Source: Klebsormidium nitens (lineage: Eukaryota > Streptophyta > Klebsormidiophyceae > Klebsormidiales > Klebsormidiaceae). Taken from it: 64,000 nt of DNA. A program made the translations under genes and the position numbers. Numbering within the stretch: the stretch's first letter is position 1; each line of letters starts with the position of its first letter. The stretch spans positions 40,049 through 104,048 of the forward strand of contig DF236953.1 in the NCBI GenBank assembly GCA_000708835.1, written 5' to 3'. Positions 53,742-64,000 of this stretch are shown piece after piece. The notes below the pieces were generated by a model that saw nothing but the letters and a program-made list of their open reading frames with translations, was not told where the DNA came from and ran no database searches.

Positions 53742-56700
53742 TCACCGAAGCTCAATCATACACTTTCCGTAATCCTCCTCGCCTGCCGGCGAACTCAACT
53801 CCTCTAGCAAAGGATAACCAGACGGCCTACGCAATAAATGATCAAGATCGCTTGCATCTACCTCGTTGAGAAACCCTCTGACTGCAGGCTTTAGCTCTTT
53901 CCGATGCTGCCAGACACGAGGGACTTCACGAAATTGCAGCTTGACGAGCTTTGCCATCCTGAGAACGTACTTCCGCTCGAGCTTGTACTTGTAGTCGCTG
54001 TTTCCGGACCCCGACTCGTGCTGCTTCCCCTTCCCTCGCCGCGGACGGCCCACCTCGATTGCTTTCCCCAGCTTGAGGCCCATGTGTTCCAGCACCCCGT
54101 TTATCACCCCCTTAAATTGAACCGGATCAAGATCAGCCTTTCCCTGTCTGGGTGCCAGCAGCTGAATCTGGAACATCTCGGAAACGGCACGCTCCGACAT
54201 CGCGGTTTTCCCGCCGACCTGCTTAGGGCGGCCTTTGAACAGCTCCGATTTCAGGAGCCTGTTTTTGAGTCCGCCTGCAAGTAGCGAGCGAGTTTCACCG
54301 CCCGCATCGAACGCATGCGCCAGACCCATGTCCTTGAGCAGCCCCCGCGCCGTCTCCACCATTTTGATCTCGTGACCCTGGCGAGCCACCGCCCCTTCGT
54401 CGAGCAACTGGCCCTCAAGTAGCACCTTCAGCAGAAAGTTGAGCTTCTTTGAGAACGGGGGCTTGTAGTCGGCCTTTGTTTCCTTGAAGAAGTGCTCGTC
54501 GAGGTCCTTCAGCCCGTAATACTGGCAGGCCTCGTACCTCGTCACCTCGAGATTCTGCGCCCCCCTGTCCCTCTTCACATCTCGCAACCGCTGCAACTCC
54601 TTAAACTCTGCCGCATCGATCGCCCTCGCCCCGATGATCTGAAACTTCTCCGTATCCAGCCCTTTTCGCCTCTTACTCCTTCTCGCAAGCTCCTCGGGTT
54701 GCTCAATCTCCACCACGTGGCCAGCTCGCGCGACTTGCAGCTGGAACTCGTGGAGAAGGCGCGCATCCGAGTTCCGCCGCTCCGCCTCCGTGTGCGCGAA
54801 GGTTTGGAAGAGGGGCCCGTCCTCGATCAGCCGAACAACTTTGCCGGGGTCCTCGGTCCTTGACGCGACTCGCCTCCATGCAGCCGTCACTTCGCTGTTG
54901 CAGGCTTGCAGAAACTGCAGCGTCTCCGCCGTGGTCACGCGCCGTGGGGGGGCAAAGAATCCCTGCAAATAGGAACATCAAATTGTGTGGTTCTTCATGC
55001 ACAGCTCTGCCACAGTCAGATGTTATCTCCAAACAGGTTTGGAGATTGCCCAATATCTCCCGAAATGGCCCTCACAAACCTGCCCCCCAAACTGGCCCTC
55101 AAGAAAGCTAGCTTTTGAACCGGCCCCAAACTGGACCCCACGAAACAAGCCCACTAAACGGAGTCCCACGAAATTGGCCCAAAAGGCGCCCCCACGAAAC
55201 TGGCCCTCAAATGGCCCTCACAAAACTGTCGCGCAGTGGATGAACACTTGCTCATTGTACGCTTTGCAAAGCCATGTAAAGCTAGACAGTCGGACATAAT
55301 CTAAGGCAGGCACGTCGATCTTCACTTCCCACCTTGAGTTGCTCAAATTGTTGGCCACAGGAGACCTCCACGCCCGACTGAGAATCGGACGCCCGGTTGA
55401 GAGGGGAATCGACCGCCACTTGCTGGTCCAAGCGGTCGCCAATAGCATCCTGTGGGTGAAAAGGAGAACAATCGTGTCAATTCCTGGTATTGGAGCACGT
55501 GTCTCAGGCTCGCTATCAAGCAGCGTTGTCAGCACCTCCGCAATGAAGCACTTTTGAAGGGCCGTCAAGCAGCATTTGGAGCACATTCTTCCAGGATTTA
55601 AGCTGCACCACCGGAGGTTGCATGGCTCGACTCGAGCAAGATGGGAAGCAATGCGTATAGTGGGAGGGACGAAGCGCACAGATGAGATAGAAGAAATACC
55701 TGCAAAGCAGGGTCGTTGTCAGCGTCCGGAGCCTGCGGTGCCATAGCCGTAGTTCCCTGCACAAACAAGCAAGTTGAATCCCTTATAGCACAACGAAAAG
55801 AGATGCAGGTTTCAGCACGAGATAGATCCAAGTGACTTCCGCAGCTTGAGCACAATGCGCGGTTAATTGCTCAACGTCAAGCGAGTAACCTGGAAGAGCT
55901 GCCGCATGCGATCTGCTCACCTGCTGTTCCAGATTGCAGAGTTGCATGGCCGGGATCTCTTGGGCACAGTCGAGCATCACGGAGATGGACGACTGGACGA
56001 AGCAGTGAACCAGCGAGCTCTCCGTTCGCCGGACCCGCAGCGACGCTTGCCAGGCTGCCCGAGCCGTGGTGCTCTTCTTGCACATGAAGAGGAACTTGGT
56101 GTGGAACCAGTCCTCGTCAAAGTTCACGCCCGCCTCCACGGAGGGACTGTACATGAGCAGGCGGACCTTCCAATGTTCAGCAACATTCTTCAGAAGAGCC
56201 GTGGTGTCGCCCCCACTCAAGGCCCTGTGGATGAGGATGTCCGTGTCTGCGAGCCCGAGCGAGTCCTGCGATGTGACCAGGTCCCGGATGCGGTCCAGAA
56301 CCCGCGCGAACATGCTGACGACGACCACGTTCTTGCCGGCTGCGAGATCAGCGACAATCCGGTCCAGCCACTTCTTCTCGTCCTGACAGACGCGAAACGT
56401 CAGGGGCACCTGCGCATAACACGATACAAAAGATCAGCGCATCATTGGCAGAATATGCGATAGAGAGCATTGTGTACCAAGTAACGGTCAAGCTCTTCGA
56501 ACCTGCTGCTCATTGGTACTGCACTCTCAAACAGAACACCGTCAGTAAAGCTGACGGTATGGCCGGGCCCTGTGGCGGGTCAAGAGCTGCATGGAGATTC
56601 AAGCAGTCAAAGCAGCACGTGCTGAGGGACTCTTGGCTTTTAAGGCGTGGCAAAAGTCTGTGTGCCTTAAGAGCTATTTAGCACGCCGATTGTCCGGAAT

Positions 56701-59700
56701 CCTATTCGCAAATCCAGTTCTAATTTCTTCGTTAAATCCGAGCACTGCCAAAGCAAAGACATGCTGAGAATGGGCACTTCCAAGCGCCCAGAGTCCGAAT
56801 GGCCAGAACTTCAGCAAGCAGAGAGATGCGCTGCGTCAAAACCGCCATCCAGATGGAATTAATTTAGTGCCTACCGCTGCCCTTCTCGTGTTGATGATGA
56901 GCTTGCCAGGCACGTTCGCGAGTCGAAAGAAGTCGTGCTCCCGCTGCCCGTACCCATCGTCCATGGCCAACACGCGCTTCGCCCGCTGCACAATCTCCAG
57001 GAACAGCTCACTAGTTTCCATGCCGCTTCTCAAGGTCGCCCCCGAGAGGTGCGCGAGGATGCTTGCCACCTCGTCCAGGATCACGAGGCCGAACGGGCCC
57101 ACCTCACCGATGCCGCCCGGCCGAAGGTTCAGAAGACTGTCAACCTGAACCACGATCTCAGGGAACTCCTCACGGGACTGGAGCGCCGTCAAGAGTCCGT
57201 GCGTATTATTCGGATCCGGGAACCACCTGGTCTCGTAATCCGCCTTCAAGTCGAGGTAGTTCGCAGTGCGGGGAAAGCGGTGTTTGAGGTCCTCGGCCTG
57301 CGCCACACGGTATGTGATCATGCAAGTCCTCATTGGGCGGCCGCTCGCTTCCCGAACCAGCTCACAAAGCTCGTCCGAGATCGCCCCGCAACACACCGTC
57401 TTGCCGGTGTTCACACCCGACCGGATGCCAAGAAGGGGAAACTTGCCCGCGATCCACCTGCGCAATGTACACACGAGAGTCGCTGTGCTGGCAGAGCCTG
57501 GTACGCCGACAAGTCCAAAATGGTTGCTGCTGAGGGGCAGATAAGCATTTCGCAAGGAATCTTGAAGTATGAGTGAGGAAGGCTGCTTGATCTCAAGCAA
57601 GACGGAGGACGCATGTGCCTGTCGGAGTTGATCGAGGTCGCACGCACGTGCTTCAAGGCAATCCGCATGATTAACGCCAGTCTGCAGGCCGGCAACAATC
57701 GATTCATGACTAGATCATTCCTCATGCAAAGAACTTGGAGTCCTATGCTTTGTAATTATGTCGCTCACTTGTTGATGACTGTGTTCAGCTTCATTGGGTT
57801 GTCCGCCACCCTCGAACCCCCCGCGACTTCAGCCACGAGCTCAGGAGTCGATGCATGCGGAACCCGCCTGAGATACTCCATGTCTACCTTGACTGCGCCA
57901 GCCTCGTACGAGATGTTGTCGTCGAACAGGTCCCCGAGGCAGAACGCCTTGCTGACACAGGGAAAGTCCGAGTCCCCGCCCTCGGTATTATTGCTGAAAC
58001 ACAGAGCATAGATCTTGCCATTTGGGTTGAGGTGGCAAGTCAGATTCTGACGGTTCTGGTGAATCCGGCCCGTGTAGCACGGCTCTGTGCGATTACTGTA
58101 GTTATAGCGATCGGGGCCCTCCTCGTAGGCGCTGGGATGCAAGCGCTCTCTGAGAAGCGCCAGCATGCGCGTTTTGACGAACTCCTCGTTCTTCGAACTG
58201 CGCTCAGTGCCCCTTTCAGACATCACTCGAGGGTTTTTGAACCTCTCGTGGAGGTTGCTGGGCACTTCGAACGGCAGCTTGAGCTCTTCGCGGGCCTGCA
58301 GCACAGGATGGGCAGCCGTTTGCGTGCGCATTCATGCCAAGTCGTCTACGTCGCCTTGTCAAAATGAGAGGCCAAGGTGGTTAGTGTTTGGCGATCACTT
58401 GAACTGGAAAAATTTGCGCTGCCTTTCAACCAAGGATTGTGTGAGAGCAACAGATTGGAACAAAAGCCGAGCGCCTTCAAACGCAGCGATCCCATCAAGC
58501 TTCAACGCTGAAGAGGCGATCAGAAACGAGGAGTGTGCCACAAGCAGGGTCCTTCCTTCCGTAAAGATGAAGGCCGCATGTCAAGCAATCACTGCTCAGG
58601 CTCGCAGCAAAACTAGCAGGATGTACCAAGAAACAACCTATTACTTCTTAAGAACTCTAATGGCCGTTTCCTGGTACACCGATCTTGCTGGGTATGGCCG
58701 GGCAGCACATCAAGCGCCAAAACCGTTTCGTACCAGGAAGGATGTGTAACTCTTCAAAGATTGAAGCCGTTTTCTGGCACAGCCTTCATATGACCGACCA
58801 GGCAGGTGTGGGGGCCGGATGAGCTGCTCACCTCGAGGGGCTCCAGCCAGGTAACCAGAGCATCCTTCCAAGAATGGGCCGGATTGATGCACGTCAGGAC
58901 GCTTTCCGGCTTCTCGATCTTGGCGCTTCCCGGGGTCCGCCACTCACGGTCCTTCGAGCACACGTTTAGGTCGATGGCGTCGGCGAGTGCAGGATGCCAC
59001 TGCTGCAGCCTCTTCTTGAGGCGCCTCGCAAAGTGGAGAGCCCCCTCGGTGTTAGAGGCGAAGACGAGCTGGCGGGGGGCCAGCTGGTTGATTGTGAGGT
59101 GGAGGCTGAACTTGGTCTGACCGGGGCTCTCGATCCAGACGAAGCTGCTCTGCTGCAACTCACAGTCGTATTGCTCCTTGAACACGATACTGGCCCACTT
59201 CTCCATGAGCCCAATCACCTCCTCCCGATCGTACCTCTCCCCAGCCTCCACAACCTCCCCATCCGCCCCGATCACCGGCTGACGCCTAAATGGAAGCCCC
59301 TCCTTCCAGTCGAGGTCGAGGTAGGGCTTGCAGGGCTTTCCGTTCTGGATGATTTCGGTCACCGACCCATGCCGCCCCTCCAGATGCGACTGCGCTGTCT
59401 CCCAGTCCGGGTATGAGGCAAAGCTGCGCCAGGGGACCCTGACCCCTTCCCGAAGCATGCCAGACCACTTGTGCAAGACCACCTGCGCCTCGTAGTTTAG
59501 GAGCGCCGCCTCCTGCTGCATGAAGACTTTTGGGCCAGGAAGGCGGCCCCTGGGGTTGGCCCCGGTCTGATGGAAGCAGTTGGTGTCGTGCTCCCGCACA
59601 CGCAACACCCGGAACTCGTCCTTCTTGAAGACCTCGTTGCCAGTCAGCGGATCAGAGAGAATTGCCGGCTCGGGCGCCGCCACAAGGTCCTCGTGCGCCA

Positions 59701-60858
59701 TTGGAGGCCTGCATGAGCGATGTAGGAGCAGGCAGATACCGCAGCGCAAGAGAGGCTGGCACACCTGCATAGCCTTCGATCGTGCTCGTGAACGAGTAAA
59801 AGGACACTACCTAATGCAAGTACCTTCTGTGGAGATATGCCTACGTTGGTGGACGGGTTTAATGAGCTGTGGCGCACCAAAAAGCATCGCTGACCATGTC
59901 TCTCCCGCTTTACAGAAAAATATTGAGGAAGCAGATTCTTAAGCACTGCAACACTCGACGGGGCGGCCGACCTCACACCAAAGCATGAGGATACGGATTC
60001 GCAAAGAGAGACCGACAAGCCTGGGTCGTCCGTTCACGTCTCGCTGACTCGGTGTACATTAAGTGTACCCAGTGCACCCAATGTACACTTTGCACCGTCC
60101 GAGCGATCCTGTCAACAGGACATAGCGGCCCCAAGTTCCGACCATCACCCGCACAATGAGCACAGCAGGCTGCCCGAGAAAAGTGGCGGTGGGCTGCAAC
60201 CCCCACTGAACTTTGTAAAGATCATCACGATCTTCGAAAGGGACAGCCACTTACACAGAGGTCGGTGGCGCTTCCCGCCTCCTCTGCATCTCTCTTCGCA
60301 TGGGCTCCAGCGCATCGTCCACGGTTTGCTCCTCGAGCCGAGCTGTCGCTTCCTCCATCTCCCGCTGCCTGTACAGATCCAGTGATTCAGCGTCCGGCAG
60401 TGACGAGTCGTCGATGCCCCGGTCATCCTCAGATGTGGGCTCTTCGTTGGATTCGGTCTCGTCTGATGTCTCTTCAATGTCGAAGGAGGCAGCCTCTCGA
60501 CCGGACGTCGCTGCTACCTCTTGCAAAACCATAAGAAACTGATCAATAGAATCTCGCCGTGCTTGCCGCTCATTGGCCGTCAGAAGAAGCTGGCAGTGGG
60601 GATCTTCTTGCAAAGAACGGTTAGCCCGGCAATGAAGACAGAGCCTATGCCTCTTTGCGCAGCCCCGTGCCCCTCTTGATACCTTTCAGCAATCGCACAC
60701 AGAACAGGACACAGATTGCTTACTGCTTCGTCCGGGCTTCCGATCCGGATCCTGGTACCGCTTGGCGCTGGGGAGCTCTCTCTGCTTGAGGCGGCCCTCT
60801 TCCTGCCTGCGACCTCCTGCATTTGAGCATTGGGACACGTTGCATTCAGAGCAGGCAT
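53742..60858 (-). CDS. Archaeo-eukaryotic primase fused to herpes origin-binding-type helicase
   Basis: Multi-exon minus-strand gene, about 1,400-1,450 residues. Exons: about 60605-60255, 59708-58832, 58295-57769, 57457-56875, 56409-55921, 55756-55700, 55449-55333, 54962-53742. A first exon 60858-60724 (MPALNATCPNAQ...) is possible but its junction is unclear. Domain order: an acidic N-terminal region; a UL52-type primase domain with PYLDLDW (metal-binding Asp pair), KFSLHLTIN and REWRTPGSAKI; a primase zinc finger (CYTGRIHQNRQNLTCHL); a helicase N-terminal part with Walker A GVNTGKT and Walker B VILDEVAS; a helicase C-terminal part with SVEAGVNFDEDW and an Arg-rich motif VI (QASLRVRR); and a long basic C-terminal exon. 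Phases agree at every modelled junction from 60255 onward. It resembles selfish replication proteins in algal and oomycete genomes. Confidence 0.75.
55059..55228. repeat. Degenerate tandem repeat in a helicase intron
   Basis: About eight loose copies of a 15-25 bp word, AACTGGCCCTCA or CCCCACGAAACTGG, in the intron between the 54962 and 55333 exons. Confidence 0.7.
58617..58787 (+). repeat. Palindromic repeat copies inside a primase-gene intron
   Basis: One good copy (58617-58682, GGATGTACCAAGAAAC ... GTTTCCTGGTACACC, followed by GGGTATGGCCGG) and one decayed copy (58730-58787), in the intron 58296-58831 of the primase-helicase gene. The orientation is the same as the left array at 41934-42182. 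Confidence 0.8.
60050..60100. repeat. Iterated GTGTAC/GTGCAC words with an inverted pair
   Basis: Within 50 bp upstream of the primase exons: TGTACATT (60053-60060) and its inverse AATGTACA (60080-60087), with AGTGTACCCA and AGTGCACCCA between them. Confidence 0.5.
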
Positions 60859-60904
60859 CACACAGACTTAGGGGAACGCCTCAGCGCTCAAAGGCATCAC
60901 AACC

Positions 60905-61393
60905 ATGTGCTTTGACACCAAGTTCACGGGCCGCTTTGCTCTTTCTCGCCCCCTGACCATCAAAGAGAGCGCAATTTTGAAGGCCGTACACGACTACCGC
61001 CCTCAGAATAACCTGGAACTACCCTCTGCGGCTTCCGAGCAAGAGCGCCCGGTCACAATCGAGCGGGTGGGATCCAAGCACAAATACGGCGGAGAGAAAT
61101 TTCACTTTTTTGGTATATTCCCCTCCTTCGATTGCCAATGGACCGTCTCCAAGGACAAGCGCGCTCTTGTTTGGGACGAGAGAGGTGACTTCAGGGACTA
61201 TGTGAGCTGGTTAGAGTACCTCATCTCCCATTTCTTTGCGGCATGGGGAGTACAGCTGAACGGGACCGTCACATTGGAGGGGAATCTCTTAGGCGACACG
61301 GGATCGATTACGATCGATGGCGACCTGATTGTCGTCGATCTGAAGGAACCAATCAAGGTACTTTGCATAGAGAGATTGTTCGACGCACCGTAG
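60905..61393 (+). CDS. Small conserved protein of unknown function, copy 1
   Basis: An intact 162-residue protein from ATG 60905, starting MCFDTKFTGRFALSRPLTIK. Conserved-looking blocks are FDCQWTVSKDKRALVWD, then a short YVSWLEYLI segment and WGVQLNGTVTLEG. It resembles a small-protein family I associate with bacteria and phages (a G-R-F-T-x-x-R-P-L start and an EKFYDYVEWL-like block), which would suggest transfer, but I cannot confirm this. The start is 46 bp from the proposed divergent start of the helicase-primase gene at 60858. Confidence 0.6.
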   Translation: MCFDTKFTGRFALSRPLTIKESAILKAVHDYRPQNNLELPSAASEQERPVTIERVGSKHKYGGEKFHFFGIFPSFDCQWTVSKDKRALVWDERGDFRDYVSWLEYLISHFFAAWGVQLNGTVTLEGNLLGDTGSITIDGDLIVVDLKEPIKVLCIERLFDAP

Positions 61394-61587
61394 GTGGTGG
61401 CTCTACAGCGGCGGAGAGAGGCTTGCTGGCAGGATGCGGAGGGCTCGAGGAGGGGCCCGAGTTCTGCAAGACAGCAAGAGGGTGAGGAGTTTAGGGACAA
61501 GGGGCGCAGAGACGAGACAACCTCGACCAAAGGAAGTGTATTCCACATACTTAGGGCAAAGCTTTGGCGCTCAAAGGGCATCTGATT

Positions 61588-62053
61588 ATGGGCTACGACA
61601 CCAAGTTCACCGGCCGCTTTACCCTATCGCGCCCTTTGACTGCCGACGAGAGCGCGATCTTGGCAGCAGTGCACGACCACCGCCACCAGGCGGATCTCGA
61701 GCTACCTTATGCAGTTCTCGAGGAGCGCCCGGTCAAGATTGAGCGGGAGATATTCAAGCCCTGCTACATTGGCGAGTGGTTCAACGATTACAAGAAGTAC
61801 CCCTCCTACCATTGCCAGTGGACGGTATCACCCAACAAGCGCGCTCTCGTCTGGGACAAAATCGAGAAGTTTTACAACTACGTGAGCTGGCTCGAATACC
61901 TCAATCTCTCACTTTTTCGCCGTATGGGGAGTGCAGCTGAGCGGGACCGTCAATTGGAAGGGCGCTAACCGGGGCGACAAGGGTTCGATCACTGTCGAAG
62001 GCAATAGGATCCTCGTCAAGATGCCTCTGGCTGCACGAATGGGCTCACCGTAG
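61588..62053 (+). pseudogene. Small conserved protein, copy 2, frameshifted
   Basis: A tandem duplicate of the gene at 60905, including part of the 3' flank. It starts MGYDTKFTGRFTLSRPLTAD at ATG 61588. Alignment with copy 1 shows one extra base near 61903-61908 (CTCAATCTCTC versus CTCATCTCCC). The actual frame ends early at 61968, while the family C-terminus continues in the next frame to the stop at 62051-62053, at the same relative place as copy 1. Confidence 0.65.
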
Positions 62054-62160
62054 GTGCCGGCTCTGCAGCAGCGGAGCGAGGTTGGCTGGCAGGATGCGTG
62101 TCGCTGGAGGAGGGGCCCGTCTCCTGCACGACAGGGAGAAGGCAGGGGGCTTAGGGGCAG

Positions 62161-62589
62161 ATGATACGTAGAGACGGCAACTTCAAACACTGGAATGGTA
62201 CTTCCAATTGGGGTGCAATCAGGACCGCGGAGCAAATCAAGAGTGTCTTTGCTCTCGGCGCCATGAACGATCTAGAGACTGTGAGGGCAGCAGCGACCTT
62301 TCAGGATGCAGCCGCATGTGCAATAACACGCCTCTGCAGGAGGGGCACATGCAACGACCCGAGGGATCTATCCTGGCCGTGGCTGTTTCGATGGTTCATG
62401 CAAGCGGGGGGGTTCGACGCCTGGTCGAGCGACGATGTTATCGGATTCTTCAACGAGTTTCTGGACAGTGAAGTGGGCAGATTTGAGGAGTTCAAAGGCG
62501 AGCTTTCCAAGCGCATCTGCCGCGCAGCAGTTGAGGAATGTAGGACACTTACCTCCCCGGCGGCGCTTGGCTCACTGGGCGGCTCTTGA
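62161..62589 (+). CDS. Hypothetical protein
   Basis: An ATG frame of 142 codons starting MIRRDGNFKHWNGTSNWGAI, with WPWLFRWFMQAGGFDAWSSD and DDVIGFFNEFLDSEV. It begins in the duplicated 3' flank of the preceding pair. The composition looks protein-like, but no family is recognised. Confidence 0.4.
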   Translation: MIRRDGNFKHWNGTSNWGAIRTAEQIKSVFALGAMNDLETVRAAATFQDAAACAITRLCRRGTCNDPRDLSWPWLFRWFMQAGGFDAWSSDDVIGFFNEFLDSEVGRFEEFKGELSKRICRAAVEECRTLTSPAALGSLGGS

Positions 62590-63036
62590 CCCTGCGGTTG
62601 ACCCGCTTGTATTGAGTAGAGTGCCATCGCCTCTGCCACCCAGTTTGGATTTGGTCGCTGAATGAGAGAGGCGCACGCAAGAGTTAGAACCAACCAATCG
62701 AATCCTTCAATATGCAAGCGCTCACCGTGCATGGGCGCATATGGATGAGCGTGCTCGATGACAACGTCTCGCACACGTCGGACAGCGGCGGAGACTCACG
62801 CTTGCTCGCCACGCATCAAATGCATCGGTGCTGATTGGCTTCGGCCTGACGCTCTCCTGGACCTCCTGCATGACATGGATTGGACATTTACTCATCATCA
62901 TTGATCACTTGGTCGCTCTGCCAATGCTACAGATCACGGTGTGAAAGGTCACGAAAACTTTGGGGGGTGCGGAAATGGAGGCAGGAGGCAGGAGGCAGGA
63001 ACAATTCTGAAAGATTCTGCCTGACAAACTGCTCAC
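62590..63036. other. Spacer, no gene seen
   Basis: No supported coding region. A short GGAGGCA repeat ((GGAGGCA)3) lies near 62974-62998. Confidence 0.4.
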
Positions 63037-63180
63037 CTCCGCAGTCGTAATCGGAATCGGGGGCTGTCCGGACGAGCTGCTCGGGGCGTCGGGATCCTGT
63101 GTTGGCCCCGGGTTGCTTTCCACGCCCCCGATTTTCAGTTGTGTCGCTGCAACGCACCGAAGGGATCCCTCAATCAATCG
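63037..63180 (-). CDS. Exon with a 2A-like motif (retroelement-type), partial
   Basis: The minus strand encodes LKIGGVESNPGPTQDPDAPSS, ending at a GCGGAG/GTGAGC donor at 63037. GVESNPGP matches the ribosome-skipping 2A signature except that the usual Asp before VE is Gly. Such motifs are common near the start of non-LTR retrotransposon ORFs. No reverse transcriptase is visible in the window. Confidence 0.45.
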
Positions 63181-63527
63181 TCCTCAGAATGGCAAGCCCT
63201 TCAAGCTAGACTCGTGCATTCACTGTGGTATCCACAAAGCCGACGGAAGCCTATTCTTGCCAACAAATGCCAGAGATCTGCCATCGTACCTATCAGCGCC
63301 CTGCTCTTTGGTGCTGAGGAGTAAAAGATCTTCTCCGACCCGCACTCGTAGGTCGGAGATCCTGCACGAGCAGAATGTTGGGGGGTAAGCCTGAAGGGCC
63401 GGGCGAGTTGAGAGTCCTGCCACAATTCCAGCGGTCCTGCAGACATTCGAAATCTTACAAAGTAAACACTTGGCGCTTGCGGTGCGGCAAAGGCTCGCAC
63501 CATATTCGGGGGCCCGGCCATACCCTG

Positions 63528-63958
63528 CAGGATGTACCAAAAAACGCCCGTTAGATTCTTAAGAAAGTAATACAGCGTTTTCTGGTACACTCGGAATGTG
63601 CGCTGGATGGTCGGATCATGCGCTTGAAGGGCAAGGCCGGCCATACCCTGCAGGATGTACCAGAAAAGGCCCATTAGATTTTTAAGAAAGTAATACAGCG
63701 TTTCCTGGTACATTGGATTGTGCGCAGGATGGCTGGAATCACGCTTGATGGGCCAGCCCGGCCATGCCCTGCAGGATGTACCAGAAAAGGCCCATTAGAT
63801 TCTTAAGAAGTAATACTTCGTTTCCTGGTACACGCTGATTGTGCGCTGGATGGTCGGATCATGCGCTTGAAGGGCGAGGCCGGCCATACGCTGCAGGATG
63901 TACCAGAAAACGCCCTTTAGATTCTTTAAGAAGTAATACAGCATTTCTTGGTACACGG
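63528..63958 (-). repeat. Right array of palindromic repeats (4 copies, inverted to the left array)
   Basis: Four units of about 66 bp at 63528-63593, 63648-63713, 63771-63835 and 63893-63958, period about 121 bp. Each reads GCAGGATGTACCAGAAAA...(C/T)TTAAGAA.GTAATAC...TTTTCTGGTACAC and is separated by a conserved spacer with GGATGGTCGGATCATGCGCT and CGGCCATACCCTGCAGG. Relative to the array at 41934-42182 the orientation is reversed. Confidence 0.88.
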
Positions 63959-64000
63959 TCCGGCACCCCGCAAAGCCTCACACCGTTACAGGATGTTTGA

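Noticed and set aside
55867-57576. Plus-strand frames of about 200 codons opposite the helicase exons
   Set aside because: They are complements of exons carrying helicase motifs; no independent domain or start context is seen.
53742-60858. Integrated herpesvirus
   Set aside because: Only the primase and helicase families are shared. The gene is spliced and fused, and no other viral gene of that group is present.
63528-63958. CRISPR array
   Set aside because: Repeats are about 66 bp and palindromic, and the spacers are conserved among units. There are no cas genes and the host is eukaryotic.

Overview
The window looks like nuclear DNA of a streptophyte green alga. Klebsormidium-like is my inference from gene content; nothing here names the species. 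It carries a plastid-division gene of the ARC6/PARC6 type, an ALE2-like plant receptor kinase, and root-cap-domain secreted proteins, all cut by many short GT-AG introns. I built gene models by chaining exons with matching splice phases and conserved motifs.

Layout. 0.4-10.1 kb: receptor-like kinase (+). 11.3-18.3 kb: ARC6/PARC6-like plastid division protein (+), with one frame break in a C8 run. 18.3-20.7 kb: no gene, but a tRNA-derived SINE with a perfect 15-bp target duplication, abutting a small inverted-repeat element. 20.7-27.7 kb (+) and 40.2-32.1 kb (-): two convergent paralogues encoding a signal peptide, four sushi-like cysteine modules (one per exon, all phase 1) and a root-cap/vWFD-like domain. 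The plus copy is frameshifted and the minus copy is intact. Between them lie a small two-exon gene with a GC-rich hairpin at its start codon, a Ulp1-like protease fragment and a purine-rich low-complexity tract. 40.9-41.2 kb: an assembly gap with the same 24 bases on both sides.

41.9-64 kb is a stack of mobile-element functions: a KDZ-type DDE transposase with an antisense F-box/XPA-like gene inside its first intron; a compact block with a D5-like primase-helicase, a tyrosine recombinase and two unknown small genes; a long multi-exon gene fusing an archaeo-eukaryotic primase to a herpesvirus-origin-binding-type helicase; and a duplicated small gene pair. Arrays of a roughly 65-bp palindromic repeat flank the stack in opposite orientations, with further copies in a primase intron. 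This block is the best candidate for an undescribed system: two unrelated replication modules, a recombinase and a DDE transposase side by side, without a recognisable capsid gene.

Two patterns run through the window. First, exon edges with their splice sites are repeatedly duplicated in tandem inside adjacent introns, in at least four genes. Second, the palindrome TGACGTCA occurs 17 times, where about one is expected.
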